Assembly (NCBI GenBank): GCA_942491535.1
Contig: CALOBV010000024.1
Span: 372,001 to 436,000, forward strand
DNA length: 64,000 nucleotides
Origin: JAUVKT01 sp942491535
GTDB lineage: Bacteria; Bacteroidota; Bacteroidia; Bacteroidales; VadinHA17
Direction of reading: 5' to 3'
The first letter of the stretch is position 1; the number at the start of each line of letters is the position of its first letter. A program made the position numbers and the translations under genes. Shown here in pieces: positions 8,897 to 18,765 of this stretch. The notes under the pieces were generated by a model. That model worked only from the letters and a program-made list of their open reading frames with translations, ran no database searches and was not told the origin of the DNA.

Positions 8897-9892
8897 CTAG
8901 TTGTATATTCCAAGAATCTGGATAGTCAGAATGGACAGAAATATTATAGCAAACACAATGTTTGCTATTTTTTTATTTCTTACAAATACAATAAAATGAG
9001 AAATGATATATACAAACGGAATCAGTACTACATAGATAAGTTCTACAGATGCTGAAGGGATAATAAAATAAACTGCCAAAGCAAAAATTACTATCCAGAT
9101 CAACAATGAAAATGTTTTTCTTGTTTTAATCTTTTTCGTTGCAAAAATACTAATCAGGTGAAACAGGGAAATAATAAATAGTGCTATACCCGTTAATAGC
9201 ACAGTAATCAATAATGGCGACCAATAATACCCGGGGGCTGATTCAATAATATTATCGATTATCATCTCTGAAAATAATGACAGGTCCTTTCCGGAAACAT
9301 AATAAATTGCAAACACGATCAGATAAGGTGTAATAAGTCCGAAAAAAGAAAGGACCAGCTCCCTTAAACTAAAAGTCCTTATCAGGATAATGCCAACTAT
9401 AATAACCGGGTAAAACCAGATAATATTAAAGTAAAATAGCGAGCCCACGCTCAAGATCAGGGAAGCATCGAAAAAATTATAGGCAATCCCTGTCTTCCTG
9501 TAAGATCCCATCACCCTGTCCAGGGCAATAATTAGCATCAATGTAGCAGGAAATACAGGGCTAAATGTCTGTGTGCTTACAAGGAAGCCACTTGCCAGAA
9601 CATACAATGATGCCGGAAGTAAAGTTCTTTCTGTAATAAAAAATAGCCTGGTATTGAAATTAGCAAGGTAAAATGCTATGGTAAGCATCACCATAAAAGA
9701 AAGGAAAGTGCCAAGCAGGAGGTTATGCCCAACAAAACCAAGAAAGAGTGAATGAAGAGGCATGGCAGCAGAGCCGGATATGCTATCAACACTTATAGGG
9801 TCAATAAACTTCTGGAGCCAGATAAGCACCGCGCTTAAAATGGTAATCAGTATTGACCCCGGCCCAATTCCCCTGTATAATCTAATAAACAT
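8897..9892 (-). CDS. Multi-pass membrane protein, DUF6427-like
   Basis: 331 residues with nine or ten hydrophobic helices. The N-terminus (MFIRLYRGIGPGSILITIL) and the general layout match a Bacteroidota membrane family I know as DUF6427, often found beside purD. The gene starts 3 bp after the purD stop, so the two are translationally close. No catalytic motif is visible and the function is unknown. Confidence 0.72.
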   Translation of the reverse strand: MFIRLYRGIGPGSILITILSAVLIWLQKFIDPISVDSISGSAAMPLHSLFLGFVGHNLLLGTFLSFMVMLTIAFYLANFNTRLFFITERTLLPASLYVLASGFLVSTQTFSPVFPATLMLIIALDRVMGSYRKTGIAYNFFDASLILSVGSLFYFNIIWFYPVIIVGIILIRTFSLRELVLSFFGLITPYLIVFAIYYVSGKDLSLFSEMIIDNIIESAPGYYWSPLLITVLLTGIALFIISLFHLISIFATKKIKTRKTFSLLIWIVIFALAVYFIIPSASVELIYVVLIPFVYIISHFIVFVRNKKIANIVFAIIFLSILTIQILGIYN

Positions 9893-9895
9893 TGT

Positions 9896-11170
9896 TTATT
9901 TTATATCAAAACCTATATCTGTCCTGAAATATTTTCCGTCAAAATTAATTTTCCCGGCATTCCGGTAAGAAGACTCAAGTGCTTTCCCTATGTCTGGTGC
10001 AACTGAGCTTATCGCAATTACTCTTCCCCCCGAAGTAAACACCCGATTATCACGATACTCTGTGCCTGCGTGAAACAGAATGCTATTATTATCAACATTA
10101 TCAATTCCGCTAATCAGCTTTCCCTTCTCATAACTTTCAGGATATCCACCAGAGACCATCATTACGGTAGCTGCCGTATATTCACTAATTACAAGCTCTT
10201 TCTCATCAAGATTTCCATATGCCACCCCTTCAAATAAATCTACCAGGTCACTTTTAATCCTGGGTATTACAACCTCAGCTTCAGGATCACCCATCCTGAC
10301 ATTATATTCGATCACCTTTGGATCGCCATCACAATTCATAAGGCCTATAAAAATAAAGCCCTTATAATCTATCCTGTCTTTCTTTATTCCCTCGAGTGTT
10401 GGTTTTACGATCCTGTCTTCTACTTTCTTAAGAAATTCTTCAGATGCAAAAGGAACGGGAGATATTGCTCCCATGCCACCTGTATTAAGGCCCTTATCTC
10501 CTTCACCAATTCTTTTATAGTCTTTTGCCTCGGGTAAAATCTTATAATTTATTCCATCAGTCAAAACAAAGACCGAAAGTTCTATCCCTGACAGATATTC
10601 TTCAATAACCACTTTATTACCGGCTGATCCGAATTTACCATCGAACATTGCTTTCAACTCCACAAGTGTTTTATCATAATCATCAATTATTAAAACACCT
10701 TTCCCTGCAGCCAGTCCATCAGCCTTCAGCACATACGGGGCTTGCATTCCTTTTAAAAAGTCAGAGGCCTCGACAAATTCTTCAGAAGTAAAGCTCTTAT
10801 ACCTGGCCGTTGGAACACCATGTCTTATCATGAAATCTTTTGCAAAGTCCTTGCTCCCCTCTAACATTGCACCTCTTTTATCAGGTCCTATAAGAGGAAT
10901 ACCTGCCAATTTCTCGTCGGCCAGGAATCTGTCTCTTATACCATCAACAAGGGGTGCTTCAGGACCGACAATTACCATTGAAATGCTATTATCAAGGATA
11001 AAGTTCTTCACCTCCTGAAGATTATCAATATCAATGTTCACGTTTTCACCATGAAGCCTTGTCCCTGCATTCCCGGGAGCAATAAAAATCTTATCAACTT
11101 TCTTGCTTTGCCTTATTTTCCATACCAGAGCATGCTCTCTTCCTCCGGACCCCAATACTAATATTCTCAT
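9896..11170 (-). CDS. purD: Phosphoribosylamine-glycine ligase
   Basis: Catalyses step 2 of purine synthesis, joining glycine to phosphoribosylamine with ATP. 424 residues, usual for the family, when started at the ATG at 11170. The frame stays open 5 codons further, but only to a TTG. Visible landmarks are the N-terminal MRILVLGSGGREHAL, IGPDKRGAMLEGSKDF, the ATP-grasp core (YVLKADGLAAGKGVLI), LNTGGMGAISPVPF, and the metal-binding EYNVRMGDPEAEVV. It is followed after 3 bp by a membrane protein. No other pur gene is present in the window. Confidence 0.97.
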   Translation of the reverse strand: MRILVLGSGGREHALVWKIRQSKKVDKIFIAPGNAGTRLHGENVNIDIDNLQEVKNFILDNSISMVIVGPEAPLVDGIRDRFLADEKLAGIPLIGPDKRGAMLEGSKDFAKDFMIRHGVPTARYKSFTSEEFVEASDFLKGMQAPYVLKADGLAAGKGVLIIDDYDKTLVELKAMFDGKFGSAGNKVVIEEYLSGIELSVFVLTDGINYKILPEAKDYKRIGEGDKGLNTGGMGAISPVPFASEEFLKKVEDRIVKPTLEGIKKDRIDYKGFIFIGLMNCDGDPKVIEYNVRMGDPEAEVVIPRIKSDLVDLFEGVAYGNLDEKELVISEYTAATVMMVSGGYPESYEKGKLISGIDNVDNNSILFHAGTEYRDNRVFTSGGRVIAISSVAPDIGKALESSYRNAGKINFDGKYFRTDIGFDIK

Positions 11171-11213
11171 CGGCTTTTTTTTCAAAAGTAATATATCAAC
11201 TTCATAAATAAAA

Positions 11214-11837
11214 CTACCTCACCAAATTAAGTCGCTCGAGAGAATCAAAACTATATCCTTCCTCTAAACTAAACCTGATAAATTCATCGAGAATGGAAGG
11301 CGCACTGCTTTTAACATTATCATGCAGAGCAATTATTGAGCCCGGGCTGATGCCATTTCTCAGGATTTTTAACACATCAGCCCCTGAGAGCCTGTTATCA
11401 AAGTCGTAAGGCATAATACTCCAAAAAACAACATTGTATTTTTCCCGGACAGACCTGTATTGATCGGGCCTTATTTTACCATAGGGAGGTCTAAAGAAGT
11501 CAGACCCGCTGATTTCTGCTCCCCTCTCTGCATTTCGCATATACTCATCCCTTGACAGCTTGAACCCATTTAAATGATGGTAGCCGTGATTTCCAATAGA
11601 ATAACCCTGATTAACAAGAATATCAAAAAGCTCAGGATAAGCGGAGACCTGACTTCCGCTAACAAAAAAAGTAGCCGGGACACCCCATTTTTCCAATATC
11701 TCAATAATCGGCTGAGTTACTCCTTCCGTAGGTCCATCATCAAATGTAAGATAAACAGTTCTTCCCCGATCCGATAGTCTGAAATATGCTCCCGGGTAAA
11801 TATACTGAAGAATTTTCGGCAGACGATAAATCCTCAT
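11214..11837 (-). CDS. Polysaccharide deacetylase (NodB-like)
   Basis: 207 residues when started at the ATG at 11837; the three codons before it begin with TTG. The NodB fold motifs are clear: TFDDGP near residue 32 (motif 1 with the catalytic and metal Asp), GNHGYHH (metal His pair), RPPYGKIRP (motif 3), and ALHDN near the C-terminus (motif 5 His). The family removes N-acetyl groups from peptidoglycan, chitin-like or other polysaccharides. No signal peptide or membrane anchor is evident at this start. It begins 12 bp after the DUF2723 gene on the same strand, which hints at a shared role in surface glycan work. Confidence 0.9.
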   Translation of the reverse strand: MRIYRLPKILQYIYPGAYFRLSDRGRTVYLTFDDGPTEGVTQPIIEILEKWGVPATFFVSGSQVSAYPELFDILVNQGYSIGNHGYHHLNGFKLSRDEYMRNAERGAEISGSDFFRPPYGKIRPDQYRSVREKYNVVFWSIMPYDFDNRLSGADVLKILRNGISPGSIIALHDNVKSSAPSILDEFIRFSLEEGYSFDSLERLNLVR

Positions 11838-11849
11838 TTTTGACAATGA

Positions 11850-14800
11850 TCAATTATAAAACTCACTGAAATATTTATCAAGTAAGGGCTCCAGCCTTTT
11901 TGTGAGATCAGGGATACCATAATCTAATGCTATCGAATACGTGCTTCTTAGCGACTCGAGATTCATAGCTATTAATATATCCAGTCCGTAGCGATGAAGA
12001 TAATCCAATCCTGATATATAATCCAGGTATTCAACACTGTTATTAATCAGATTATCTGCCAGAAGCATTGCCTCGTCCAACATTCCGGTCGCCAGGTATC
12101 CCTCAAGCAGGCTTATTGCATAATAGTTATAGGGAACCTTTCCGAGTGGGATTACTTCTTCACTCCTGTGCAGAACCTCCACTGCCCTTGCAGTATCTCC
12201 TTCCATAGCTAAGGCAGTAGCAAGTGTTCCGAACATTCTCCTGAAATTATTAAACATCCTTCTATTTACCTCATCAAGGTAAACGTCAGGGTCGGAAGCA
12301 TTTCCCCATTTGAAACGATTCAATAAATTATTGTACATCTTTTCAGTATTCAGTTCTCCGTAATCCAACCTTACTTCAGGCAGGGTATCAACCGGGACAA
12401 TCCGGTAAGCCAATCCCTCCATCTTAAAAAATTTATCAAGACCCTTGTAATTTTGCGGAGGAACAGTGCTTGCATAGTAAATTGGCCTGACCCATTTATT
12501 CGTTCCTATTATATCCATAATTACAAGATCGCTCTTATACATCTCCCGGCCCGGGTATTCCCAGATAACCTGGTCGCTTAACCTTGGCCAATATCTTTTG
12601 TCAACGGTTCCATTTTCTTTTACCTTAATTGTATCCACCGGTATCAGGAATTTCTTAACCGGTATATAATTGTAATAATCGCCCATGCCGGTGAAATCAA
12701 TCTTGGCCTGTTTATCATCGAGTTCAACAAAATCAAGGATGTCATTAATATCTATTGGTCTTTCTATTTGCTCTATCACAGGTAATTGTTCTCTCTCTCC
12801 GGGCCTGTATTTCTGCCTGGCCAGGGAAATCGGAAGAGGATCTGAGTCGTAGGCCTTATGTTTCATCATGTCTATATACCAGCCTGCAGAAAGGTAACTA
12901 AGATTGGCAACCCTTACATCTGTACGTATGCCTTCTACATCCTGGGCATACCAGAGGGGAAAGGAATCATTATCCCCATAAGTAAACAGGATTGCATTTA
13001 AATCGCATGAGTTAAGGTAATTAGCACCTATATCTCTTGCTGTATATCTTCCAGACCTGTCGTGGTCGTCCCAGTTTTGTGTAATCAATATTGCAGGAAC
13101 CAGTACAATAGACAGGGGAAAAACTGCAATTAATGCGATCTTTTTACCAAATATTCTGGAGACAAGATCGATGAGCATCAATGCCCCAAATCCTATCCAT
13201 ATACTAAAGGCATAGAACGAACCCGCATATGCATAATCCCTTTCCCGGGGCTGAAGCGGGTACTGATTAAGATAAACCACGATTGCAATACCGGTCATAA
13301 TAAATAGTGTTCCAACTACCCACAGGCCTTCCTTACTTCTTTTGAACTGCCAGAACAAACCCGCCAACCCGAATAATAATGGGAGGAAATAATACCTGTT
13401 CTGTCCCGGATTATTTTTTAAGTCATCGGGCAGAGAATCCTGATCGCCAAGTCTTTGATTATCAATAAATGGTATGCCGCTTATCCAGTTACCATGGAGA
13501 ATATTCCCATTCCCCTGGATATCATTCTGCCGCCCTGCAAAATTCCACATAAAATAGCGCCAGTACATAAATCCTGTCTGATACCTGAGAAAGAACCTTA
13601 TATTTTCCGAGAATGTCGGAACGGTAAAATCCTTTGTTCCGTTTCCTGTACTTACAGTAACCTTTTTCCCACTTATATCAGCCCAGTATTCATACTCCCT
13701 GATATGGTTCTGATCGTTACTGTACATTCGGGGGAAAATTGTAGTAAACCTGCTATCGTATTTATAGCTTGCCCTGTTGTAGGGCTCATACTTATCACCG
13801 GCTTTCACGTATCCGCCAACTTTTCTCTTTACATCGATAACCGGGGCAGAATAATATTGTCCCCTAATTAGAGGTGCGCTTCCATATTGCTCACGATTAA
13901 CATAGTAAATCATAGAAAACAGATCAGATGGATCATTCTGATTCATAGGCGGCTTTGCGTTAGCCCTTATCATTATCATTGCAATCGAAGAATAACCTAT
14001 CATTACCGCAGCAAGTAATGTCAGACCCAGGTTAAGTATTTGCTTCTTTCGTTTAATGGAATAATTTATTCCCCAGGAAAGTAGTACAATAAGACTCAGA
14101 AGATATATATACAGCCCTGAATTATAGGGCAGGCTGATAAGGTTTACAAATAACAACTCAAACCACCCGGCCATCTTTACAGTATAAGGAAGTAGACCGA
14201 ATACCAAAAGGAAAAGCAGTATTGCAGAAAATCCAAGTGCTTTTAGTATTCCCCTTATTGAGGCCTCGTTATTCTTGAAATAATATACCAGGACAATAGC
14301 CGGGAGAGCAAGCAAATTAAGTAGATGCACCCCTATCGATAAGCCCATTAGGTAAGCAATCAATATCAGCCATCTACCAGAATAAGGCTTATCCGCTTCA
14401 TTCTCCCACTTTAATATGGCCCAGAACACTACAGCAGTAAAAAGTGATGAAGTTGCATATACTTCAGCTTCAACAGCTGAAAACCAAAATGTATCGGAAA
14501 AAGCATATGCCAGGGCTCCAATTACTCCAGCAGCCATTACCGATATTTGAGTAATTGAATCACTATTATTGTCTGTCTTCCTGTATATTTTGCCTGCCAG
14601 GTGAACAATGGTCCAATACAGAAACATTATGGTAAATGCAGATGCCAGGGCCGACATTATATTAATCATCAGAGCTGCATTAGACTGGTTGCCAAAACTA
14701 AACAGGGAGAAAACACGGCCCAGCATAATGAATAAAGGAGCACCCGGAGGGTGCCCAACCTGCAGCTTCCATGACGAAAGGATAAATTCGCCACAATCCC

Positions 14801-14906
14801 AGAAACTTACCGTTGGTTCGACTGTAGATATGTATACAAATCCGGAAACCAGGAAAATAATCCATCCAATAATATTATTAATCCTGCCAAGTCTGGGCTC
14901 GCTCAT
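11850..14906 (-). CDS. DUF2723 membrane protein (putative protein O-mannosyltransferase-like)
   Basis: 1018 residues. The first 570 residues hold about a dozen membrane helices and the DUF2723 signature (STVEPTVSFWDCGEFILSS, then VGHPPGAPLF at about residue 51). The acidic WDCGEF pair lies where GT-C glycosyltransferases keep their catalytic Asp/Glu. A lumenal/periplasmic part follows, with a TPR-like helical tail at about 850-1000 (MEGDTARAVEVLHRSEEVIP). The family is common in Bacteroidota and has been linked to protein O-glycosylation in the periplasm; that link is inferred here. It heads a unit with the polysaccharide deacetylase and perhaps purD. Confidence 0.87.
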   Translation of the reverse strand: MSEPRLGRINNIIGWIIFLVSGFVYISTVEPTVSFWDCGEFILSSWKLQVGHPPGAPLFIMLGRVFSLFSFGNQSNAALMINIMSALASAFTIMFLYWTIVHLAGKIYRKTDNNSDSITQISVMAAGVIGALAYAFSDTFWFSAVEAEVYATSSLFTAVVFWAILKWENEADKPYSGRWLILIAYLMGLSIGVHLLNLLALPAIVLVYYFKNNEASIRGILKALGFSAILLFLLVFGLLPYTVKMAGWFELLFVNLISLPYNSGLYIYLLSLIVLLSWGINYSIKRKKQILNLGLTLLAAVMIGYSSIAMIMIRANAKPPMNQNDPSDLFSMIYYVNREQYGSAPLIRGQYYSAPVIDVKRKVGGYVKAGDKYEPYNRASYKYDSRFTTIFPRMYSNDQNHIREYEYWADISGKKVTVSTGNGTKDFTVPTFSENIRFFLRYQTGFMYWRYFMWNFAGRQNDIQGNGNILHGNWISGIPFIDNQRLGDQDSLPDDLKNNPGQNRYYFLPLLFGLAGLFWQFKRSKEGLWVVGTLFIMTGIAIVVYLNQYPLQPRERDYAYAGSFYAFSIWIGFGALMLIDLVSRIFGKKIALIAVFPLSIVLVPAILITQNWDDHDRSGRYTARDIGANYLNSCDLNAILFTYGDNDSFPLWYAQDVEGIRTDVRVANLSYLSAGWYIDMMKHKAYDSDPLPISLARQKYRPGEREQLPVIEQIERPIDINDILDFVELDDKQAKIDFTGMGDYYNYIPVKKFLIPVDTIKVKENGTVDKRYWPRLSDQVIWEYPGREMYKSDLVIMDIIGTNKWVRPIYYASTVPPQNYKGLDKFFKMEGLAYRIVPVDTLPEVRLDYGELNTEKMYNNLLNRFKWGNASDPDVYLDEVNRRMFNNFRRMFGTLATALAMEGDTARAVEVLHRSEEVIPLGKVPYNYYAISLLEGYLATGMLDEAMLLADNLINNSVEYLDYISGLDYLHRYGLDILIAMNLESLRSTYSIALDYGIPDLTKRLEPLLDKYFSEFYN

Positions 14907-15053
14907 TTTTCAATTAAATTAAATACCACATATTTAATTCCATAAAGATATAATATTATCCGGCAGTGAGATACAACTATTACCAGACTAAAATATTGTA
15001 AATTTTAAAATGGGTATGTTATTTACATCATGTCAATTAATTAAGCGCTAATA

Positions 15054-15084
15054 TTCGTTTTTTAGAAATATTATTGTACTTTTG
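15054..15084 (+). promoter_or_regulatory. Promoter of the rplM-rpsI-rpsB-tsf block
   Basis: TTCG (15054-15057), 19 bp, then TACTTTTG (15077-15084), a perfect TAnnTTTG -7 box. It lies 62 bp before rplM, leaving a leader of about 55 nt. Confidence 0.75.
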
Positions 15085-15146
15085 CAGTCCGAAATTACAG
15101 GACATTATACCTGTATATTAGATTAATTATTAAACATTGAACTAAC

Positions 15147-15602
15147 GTGGACACACTAAGCTACAAAACTGTATCTGCAAACAAGGCAACTGTAGATAAG
15201 GAATGGCTTCTGGTAGATGCTGAAGGCGAAACACTGGGTCGCATGGCGTCGAAGGTAGCACTGATGCTGAGGGGAAAACACAAAGCTGATTTTACTCCTC
15301 ATGTTGACTGTGGCGATAATGTTATTGTTATCAACGCAGAGAAAGTCCGTTTAACAGGTAATAAATGGAGCCTTAAAGAGTACATACGACACACCGGTTA
15401 CCCCGGAGGTCAACGTAAAATTACTGCAGAAAAATTGCTCAAGAAAAAGCCGGCAGACCTGGTAGAAAATGCCATAAGAGGCATGTTGCCTAAGAGCCGT
15501 CTGGGAAGAGAGTTATTTCGTAATCTGTATGTTTATGTGGGTGATGCTCATAATCATGAAGCACAGCAACCCAGGAAAGTTGAATTAGATAAAATTAAGT
15601 AA
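15147..15602 (+). CDS. rplM: 50S ribosomal protein L13
   Basis: 151 residues. Typical L13 sequence: WLLVDAEGETLGRMAS near the N-terminus, VVINAEKVRLTGNKW, and IRGMLPKSRLGRELF. The start is GTG at 15147; this GTG, with the following DTLSYKTVSANKATV, is the usual Bacteroidota start for this gene. L13 is an early-assembling 50S protein. It is 5 bp before rpsI, the standard L13-S9 pair. Confidence 0.97.
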   Translation: MDTLSYKTVSANKATVDKEWLLVDAEGETLGRMASKVALMLRGKHKADFTPHVDCGDNVIVINAEKVRLTGNKWSLKEYIRHTGYPGGQRKITAEKLLKKKPADLVENAIRGMLPKSRLGRELFRNLYVYVGDAHNHEAQQPRKVELDKIK

Positions 15603-15607
15603 AAAGC

Positions 15608-15994
15608 ATGGAAGTTATTAACACAATCGGAAGAAGGAAAGCTGCCATAGCAAGGGTTTATCTGTCAGAAGGAAAAGGGAAAATTACTGTTAACAACAAA
15701 GATTTTAAAGAGTACTTTACTACAGGTACACTTCAGTACATTGTCCAGCAACCTCTGAATCTTCTTAATGTAACCGACAAGTATGATATCAAAGCTAATC
15801 TTGATGGTGGTGGTGTAAAAGGCCAGGCAGAAGCATTGCGCCTTGGAATTGCCAGAGCACTTGTTGTAATTAATGAAGAAGACAAATCAGCCCTGCGTAC
15901 AGCCGGTTTCATGACAAGGGATCCACGTCAGGTTGAAAGGAAGAAGCCTGGACAGCCAAAAGCACGTAAGAGATTCCAGTTCAGTAAACGTTAG
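15608..15994 (+). CDS. rpsI: 30S ribosomal protein S9
   Basis: 128 residues. It has the S9 signatures TIGRRKAAIARVYL, GGGVKGQAEALRLGIARAL and the basic tail ending KARKRFQFSKR, whose last residues reach the P-site tRNA in the 30S subunit. It lies directly after rplM and 104 bp before rpsB. The 104-bp gap shows no clear terminator. Confidence 0.97.
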   Translation: MEVINTIGRRKAAIARVYLSEGKGKITVNNKDFKEYFTTGTLQYIVQQPLNLLNVTDKYDIKANLDGGGVKGQAEALRLGIARALVVINEEDKSALRTAGFMTRDPRQVERKKPGQPKARKRFQFSKR

Positions 15995-16098
15995 AAGTCC
16001 AATAATATAGATACAAGTTTAGTATCTAAATTGCATCGACTTCCTCACAGGAACTACTTTGCAATTGGCAAACAGAATGTAAACTTAAAAACAACGTA

Positions 16099-16965
16099 AT
16101 GTCACAAACAAATTTTAAAGAATTACTCGATGCGGGTGTTCATTTCGGACACCTAAAAAGAAAATGGAACCCAGCCATGGCTCCTTATATTTTCATGGAG
16201 CGAAACGGTATTCACATTATCGACCTTGAAAAAACAGTTGCCAAAATCGACGAGGCATCCAATGCTATTAAGCAAATTGCCAAGTCAGGAAAAAAGATAT
16301 TATTTGTAGCCACCAAAAAGCAGGCTAAGGATATTGTTTCCGAAAGAGTAAGCACAGTCAATATGCCTTACGTTACAGAACGTTGGCCAGGAGGGATGCT
16401 TACTAATTTCCCAACTATCAGGAAAGCAGTTAAGAAAATGTCATCGATAGACAAAATGGCCACCGATGGTACATTCAATAATCTCTCAAAAAGAGAGAAG
16501 CTGCAAATTACACGTCAAAGAGCCAAGCTTGAGAAGAACCTCGGAAGTATATCAGATCTGACACGTCTTCCCGCAGCACTTTTTGTAGTTGATATTACAA
16601 AAGAGTATATCGCTGTTAGAGAAGCAAAGAAATTAGGTATCCCCGTCTTCGCCATGGTAGATACCAACTCAGACCCGACCACCGTTGATTTTCCAATACC
16701 GGCAAATGATGACGCATCAAAGTCAATCTCCTTAATCGTAGATATTCTATGTAAATCGATTGAAGAAGGACTTGGTGAAAGGAAAATCGAAAGAGAAAAA
16801 GAAGACGATCAGAAAAAAACTGCTCAAAAAGAACCTAAAAGCACGGCCAAAAGAGTAAGGACTGTTAAAGTTGAAGAGAGCAAACCTAAAGAAGAGCTTA
16901 CTTCTAATAAAGAAAAAGAAACTGTTAAAGCAGTTACTGAAGAGAAAAAAGAAGATGCCAAATAG
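16099..16965 (+). CDS. rpsB: 30S ribosomal protein S2 with long charged C-terminal tail
   Basis: 288 residues. The body is canonical: LLDAGVHFGHLKRKWNP at the start, IDLEKTVAKI, ERWPGGMLTNFPTI, and LGIPVFAMVDTNSDP. After about residue 230 comes a low-complexity Lys/Glu tail (EREKEDDQKKTAQKEPKST and on), some 45-55 residues longer than the common S2. The tail probably lies on the ribosome surface and may be disordered. tsf follows after 34 bp, the usual S2-EF-Ts pairing. Confidence 0.97.
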   Translation: MSQTNFKELLDAGVHFGHLKRKWNPAMAPYIFMERNGIHIIDLEKTVAKIDEASNAIKQIAKSGKKILFVATKKQAKDIVSERVSTVNMPYVTERWPGGMLTNFPTIRKAVKKMSSIDKMATDGTFNNLSKREKLQITRQRAKLEKNLGSISDLTRLPAALFVVDITKEYIAVREAKKLGIPVFAMVDTNSDPTTVDFPIPANDDASKSISLIVDILCKSIEEGLGERKIEREKEDDQKKTAQKEPKSTAKRVRTVKVEESKPKEELTSNKEKETVKAVTEEKKEDAK

Positions 16966-16999
16966 GAATTAAGAACACAATAATAAAAGACATAATACA

Positions 17000-17830
17000 A
17001 TGAGTAATATAACAGCAGCAGATGTTGCTAAACTGAGAAAGAGCACCGGAGCAGGTATGATGGACTGCAAGAAAGCGCTTCAGGAAGCTGACGGTATTTT
17101 CGAAAAAGCAGTTGAAATAATAAGAAAAAAAGGACAGGCTATTGCCAATAAGAGAGCAGACAGAGAAGCAGGTGAAGGCGCTGTACTGGCAAAATCATCT
17201 AAGGATAATAAGTATGGAGCCATTATGGCACTTAATTGTGAAACTGACTTCGTTGCAAAAAATGAAGATTTTGTAAAACTTGCTTATCAATTCCTGGACT
17301 TAGCAATCGAGAAAAGGCCTGCTACACTTGAAGATTTAAAGAATCTTTCTTTTGAAGGAACAACAGTTGGTGAAAAAATAGTTGAGCAGATTGGTATTAT
17401 TGGAGAGAAACTTGAACTTACATATTTTGACTCACTTAACGATAAGCATGTTCAGGCTTATATACATCCAGGTAATATGCTCGCCACACTTGTGTCCTTT
17501 ACAAAAGACGGGTTTGACGAACAGGTATATAAAGATGTTGCCATGCAAATAGCAGCTATGAGTCCGGTTGCTATTGATAAAGACAATGTTAGTAAGGATG
17601 TTATTGCCAGGGAATTAGAAATTGGTATGGAGCAGGCACGCCGTGAAGGAAAAGCCGAAAATCTTCTTGAAAAAATAGCCCAGGGGAAACTGGCTAAATT
17701 CTTTAAGGAAAATACCCTGCTAAACCAGGAGTTTGTTAAAGACAATAAACAAACTATTAAGCAGTACCTGCAATCAAAAGATAAGGAACTTACGGTTTCA
17801 GGATTTCAACGTTTTACACTGAATGCTTAA
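17000..17830 (+). CDS. tsf: Translation elongation factor Ts
   Basis: 276 residues. EF-Ts is the guanine-nucleotide exchange factor for EF-Tu. The N-terminal UBA-like domain is plain (VAKLRKSTGAGMMDCKKAL), as is the core NCETDFVAKNEDF that contacts EF-Tu, and the MQIAAMSPVAI segment. It is the last gene of the ribosomal block and is closed by a strong terminator at 17855. Confidence 0.97.
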   Translation: MSNITAADVAKLRKSTGAGMMDCKKALQEADGIFEKAVEIIRKKGQAIANKRADREAGEGAVLAKSSKDNKYGAIMALNCETDFVAKNEDFVKLAYQFLDLAIEKRPATLEDLKNLSFEGTTVGEKIVEQIGIIGEKLELTYFDSLNDKHVQAYIHPGNMLATLVSFTKDGFDEQVYKDVAMQIAAMSPVAIDKDNVSKDVIARELEIGMEQARREGKAENLLEKIAQGKLAKFFKENTLLNQEFVKDNKQTIKQYLQSKDKELTVSGFQRFTLNA

Positions 17831-17854
17831 AACACACTGAAACAAGAACTTTAG

Positions 17855-17882
17855 ATCCCGGTTAATCCCGGGATTTTTTTTT
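17855..17882 (+). terminator. Intrinsic terminator after tsf
   Basis: ATCCCGG (17855-17861) and CCGGGAT (17868-17874) form a 7-bp stem with a 6-nt loop, followed by eight to nine T. Confidence 0.9.
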
Positions 17883-17954
17883 GATTTTTTCTTATGGTAT
17901 CATTTTCGTAAGAGATATTATAATTTTATTACTTTTAATCCTCAAATATAAATT

Positions 17955-18665
17955 ATGATGTATAAGCGTATCCTGCTAAAACTAAGTGGCGAATCATTGC
18001 AGGGGGAAAGTGAATCAGGCATTTCTCCTGAGATTCTTAATGATTATGTTAACCAGATACTCGACCTGCAAAAGATGGGCTGTGAAATTGGGATAGTCAT
18101 TGGTGGAGGAAATATCTTCAGAGGTATAAGTGGCATAAATGATGGTATTGACAGGGTAAAAGGAGACCAGATGGGTATGCTGGCCACCGTAATTAACAGT
18201 CTTGCCCTCGAGAGTGAGATAATAAGACAGGGGGCACAGGCAAAAGTTTATACCTCAATAAGGATGGAGCCCGTAGGTGAATTGTACAGCAGAGACAGGG
18301 TTATTAAGGATATGCAAAATGGAATTATTACAATACTCGCCGGAGGTACAGGAAATCCATTTTTTACCACTGATACTGCAGCTGCTCTAAGAGCTATTGA
18401 AACAGGAGCTACCGTACTGCTTAAAGGAACCAGAGTCGACGGTGTATTCGATGCCGATCCCGAGAAAAACCCAGGAGCAATAAAATACGACACACTTAGC
18501 TTTGAGAAAGCAATTGATCAGGATCTTAAAATAATGGATCAAACAGCATTTACAATGTGTCGCGAAAATAATATGCCAGTTATAGTATTTAATATGAATA
18601 AAAAAGGCAACCTGGTAAGGGTCGCTACTGGTGAAAAATGTGGTACTCTGGTAAAGAATAGCTAA
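17955..18665 (+). CDS. pyrH: UMP kinase
   Basis: 236 residues; the second ATG (17958) is an equally possible start. It phosphorylates UMP to UDP with ATP, in the cytosol, as a hexamer. Seen are YKRILLKLSGESLQG, the glycine-rich IVIGGGNIFRG, GDQMGMLATVINSLAL, GGTGNPFFTTDTAAALRA and KGTRVDGVFDADP, all standard for bacterial PyrH. frr follows 100 bp later; pyrH-frr after tsf is a widely kept order. Confidence 0.97.
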   Translation: MMYKRILLKLSGESLQGESESGISPEILNDYVNQILDLQKMGCEIGIVIGGGNIFRGISGINDGIDRVKGDQMGMLATVINSLALESEIIRQGAQAKVYTSIRMEPVGELYSRDRVIKDMQNGIITILAGGTGNPFFTTDTAAALRAIETGATVLLKGTRVDGVFDADPEKNPGAIKYDTLSFEKAIDQDLKIMDQTAFTMCRENNMPVIVFNMNKKGNLVRVATGEKCGTLVKNS

Positions 18666-18765
18666 AAGAAGAGGATTATTATATTTTTTTTAAATTTGTT
18701 TTTCATTTTAGAGTAAATTATTGATCAATCCCGCGTTATTTATTAGAAATTAAACTTTAGCCGGT

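Noticed and set aside
13455..13871. 138-codon plus-strand open frame
   Set aside because: Lies entirely antisense within the DUF2723 gene, whose protein is clearly the real one.
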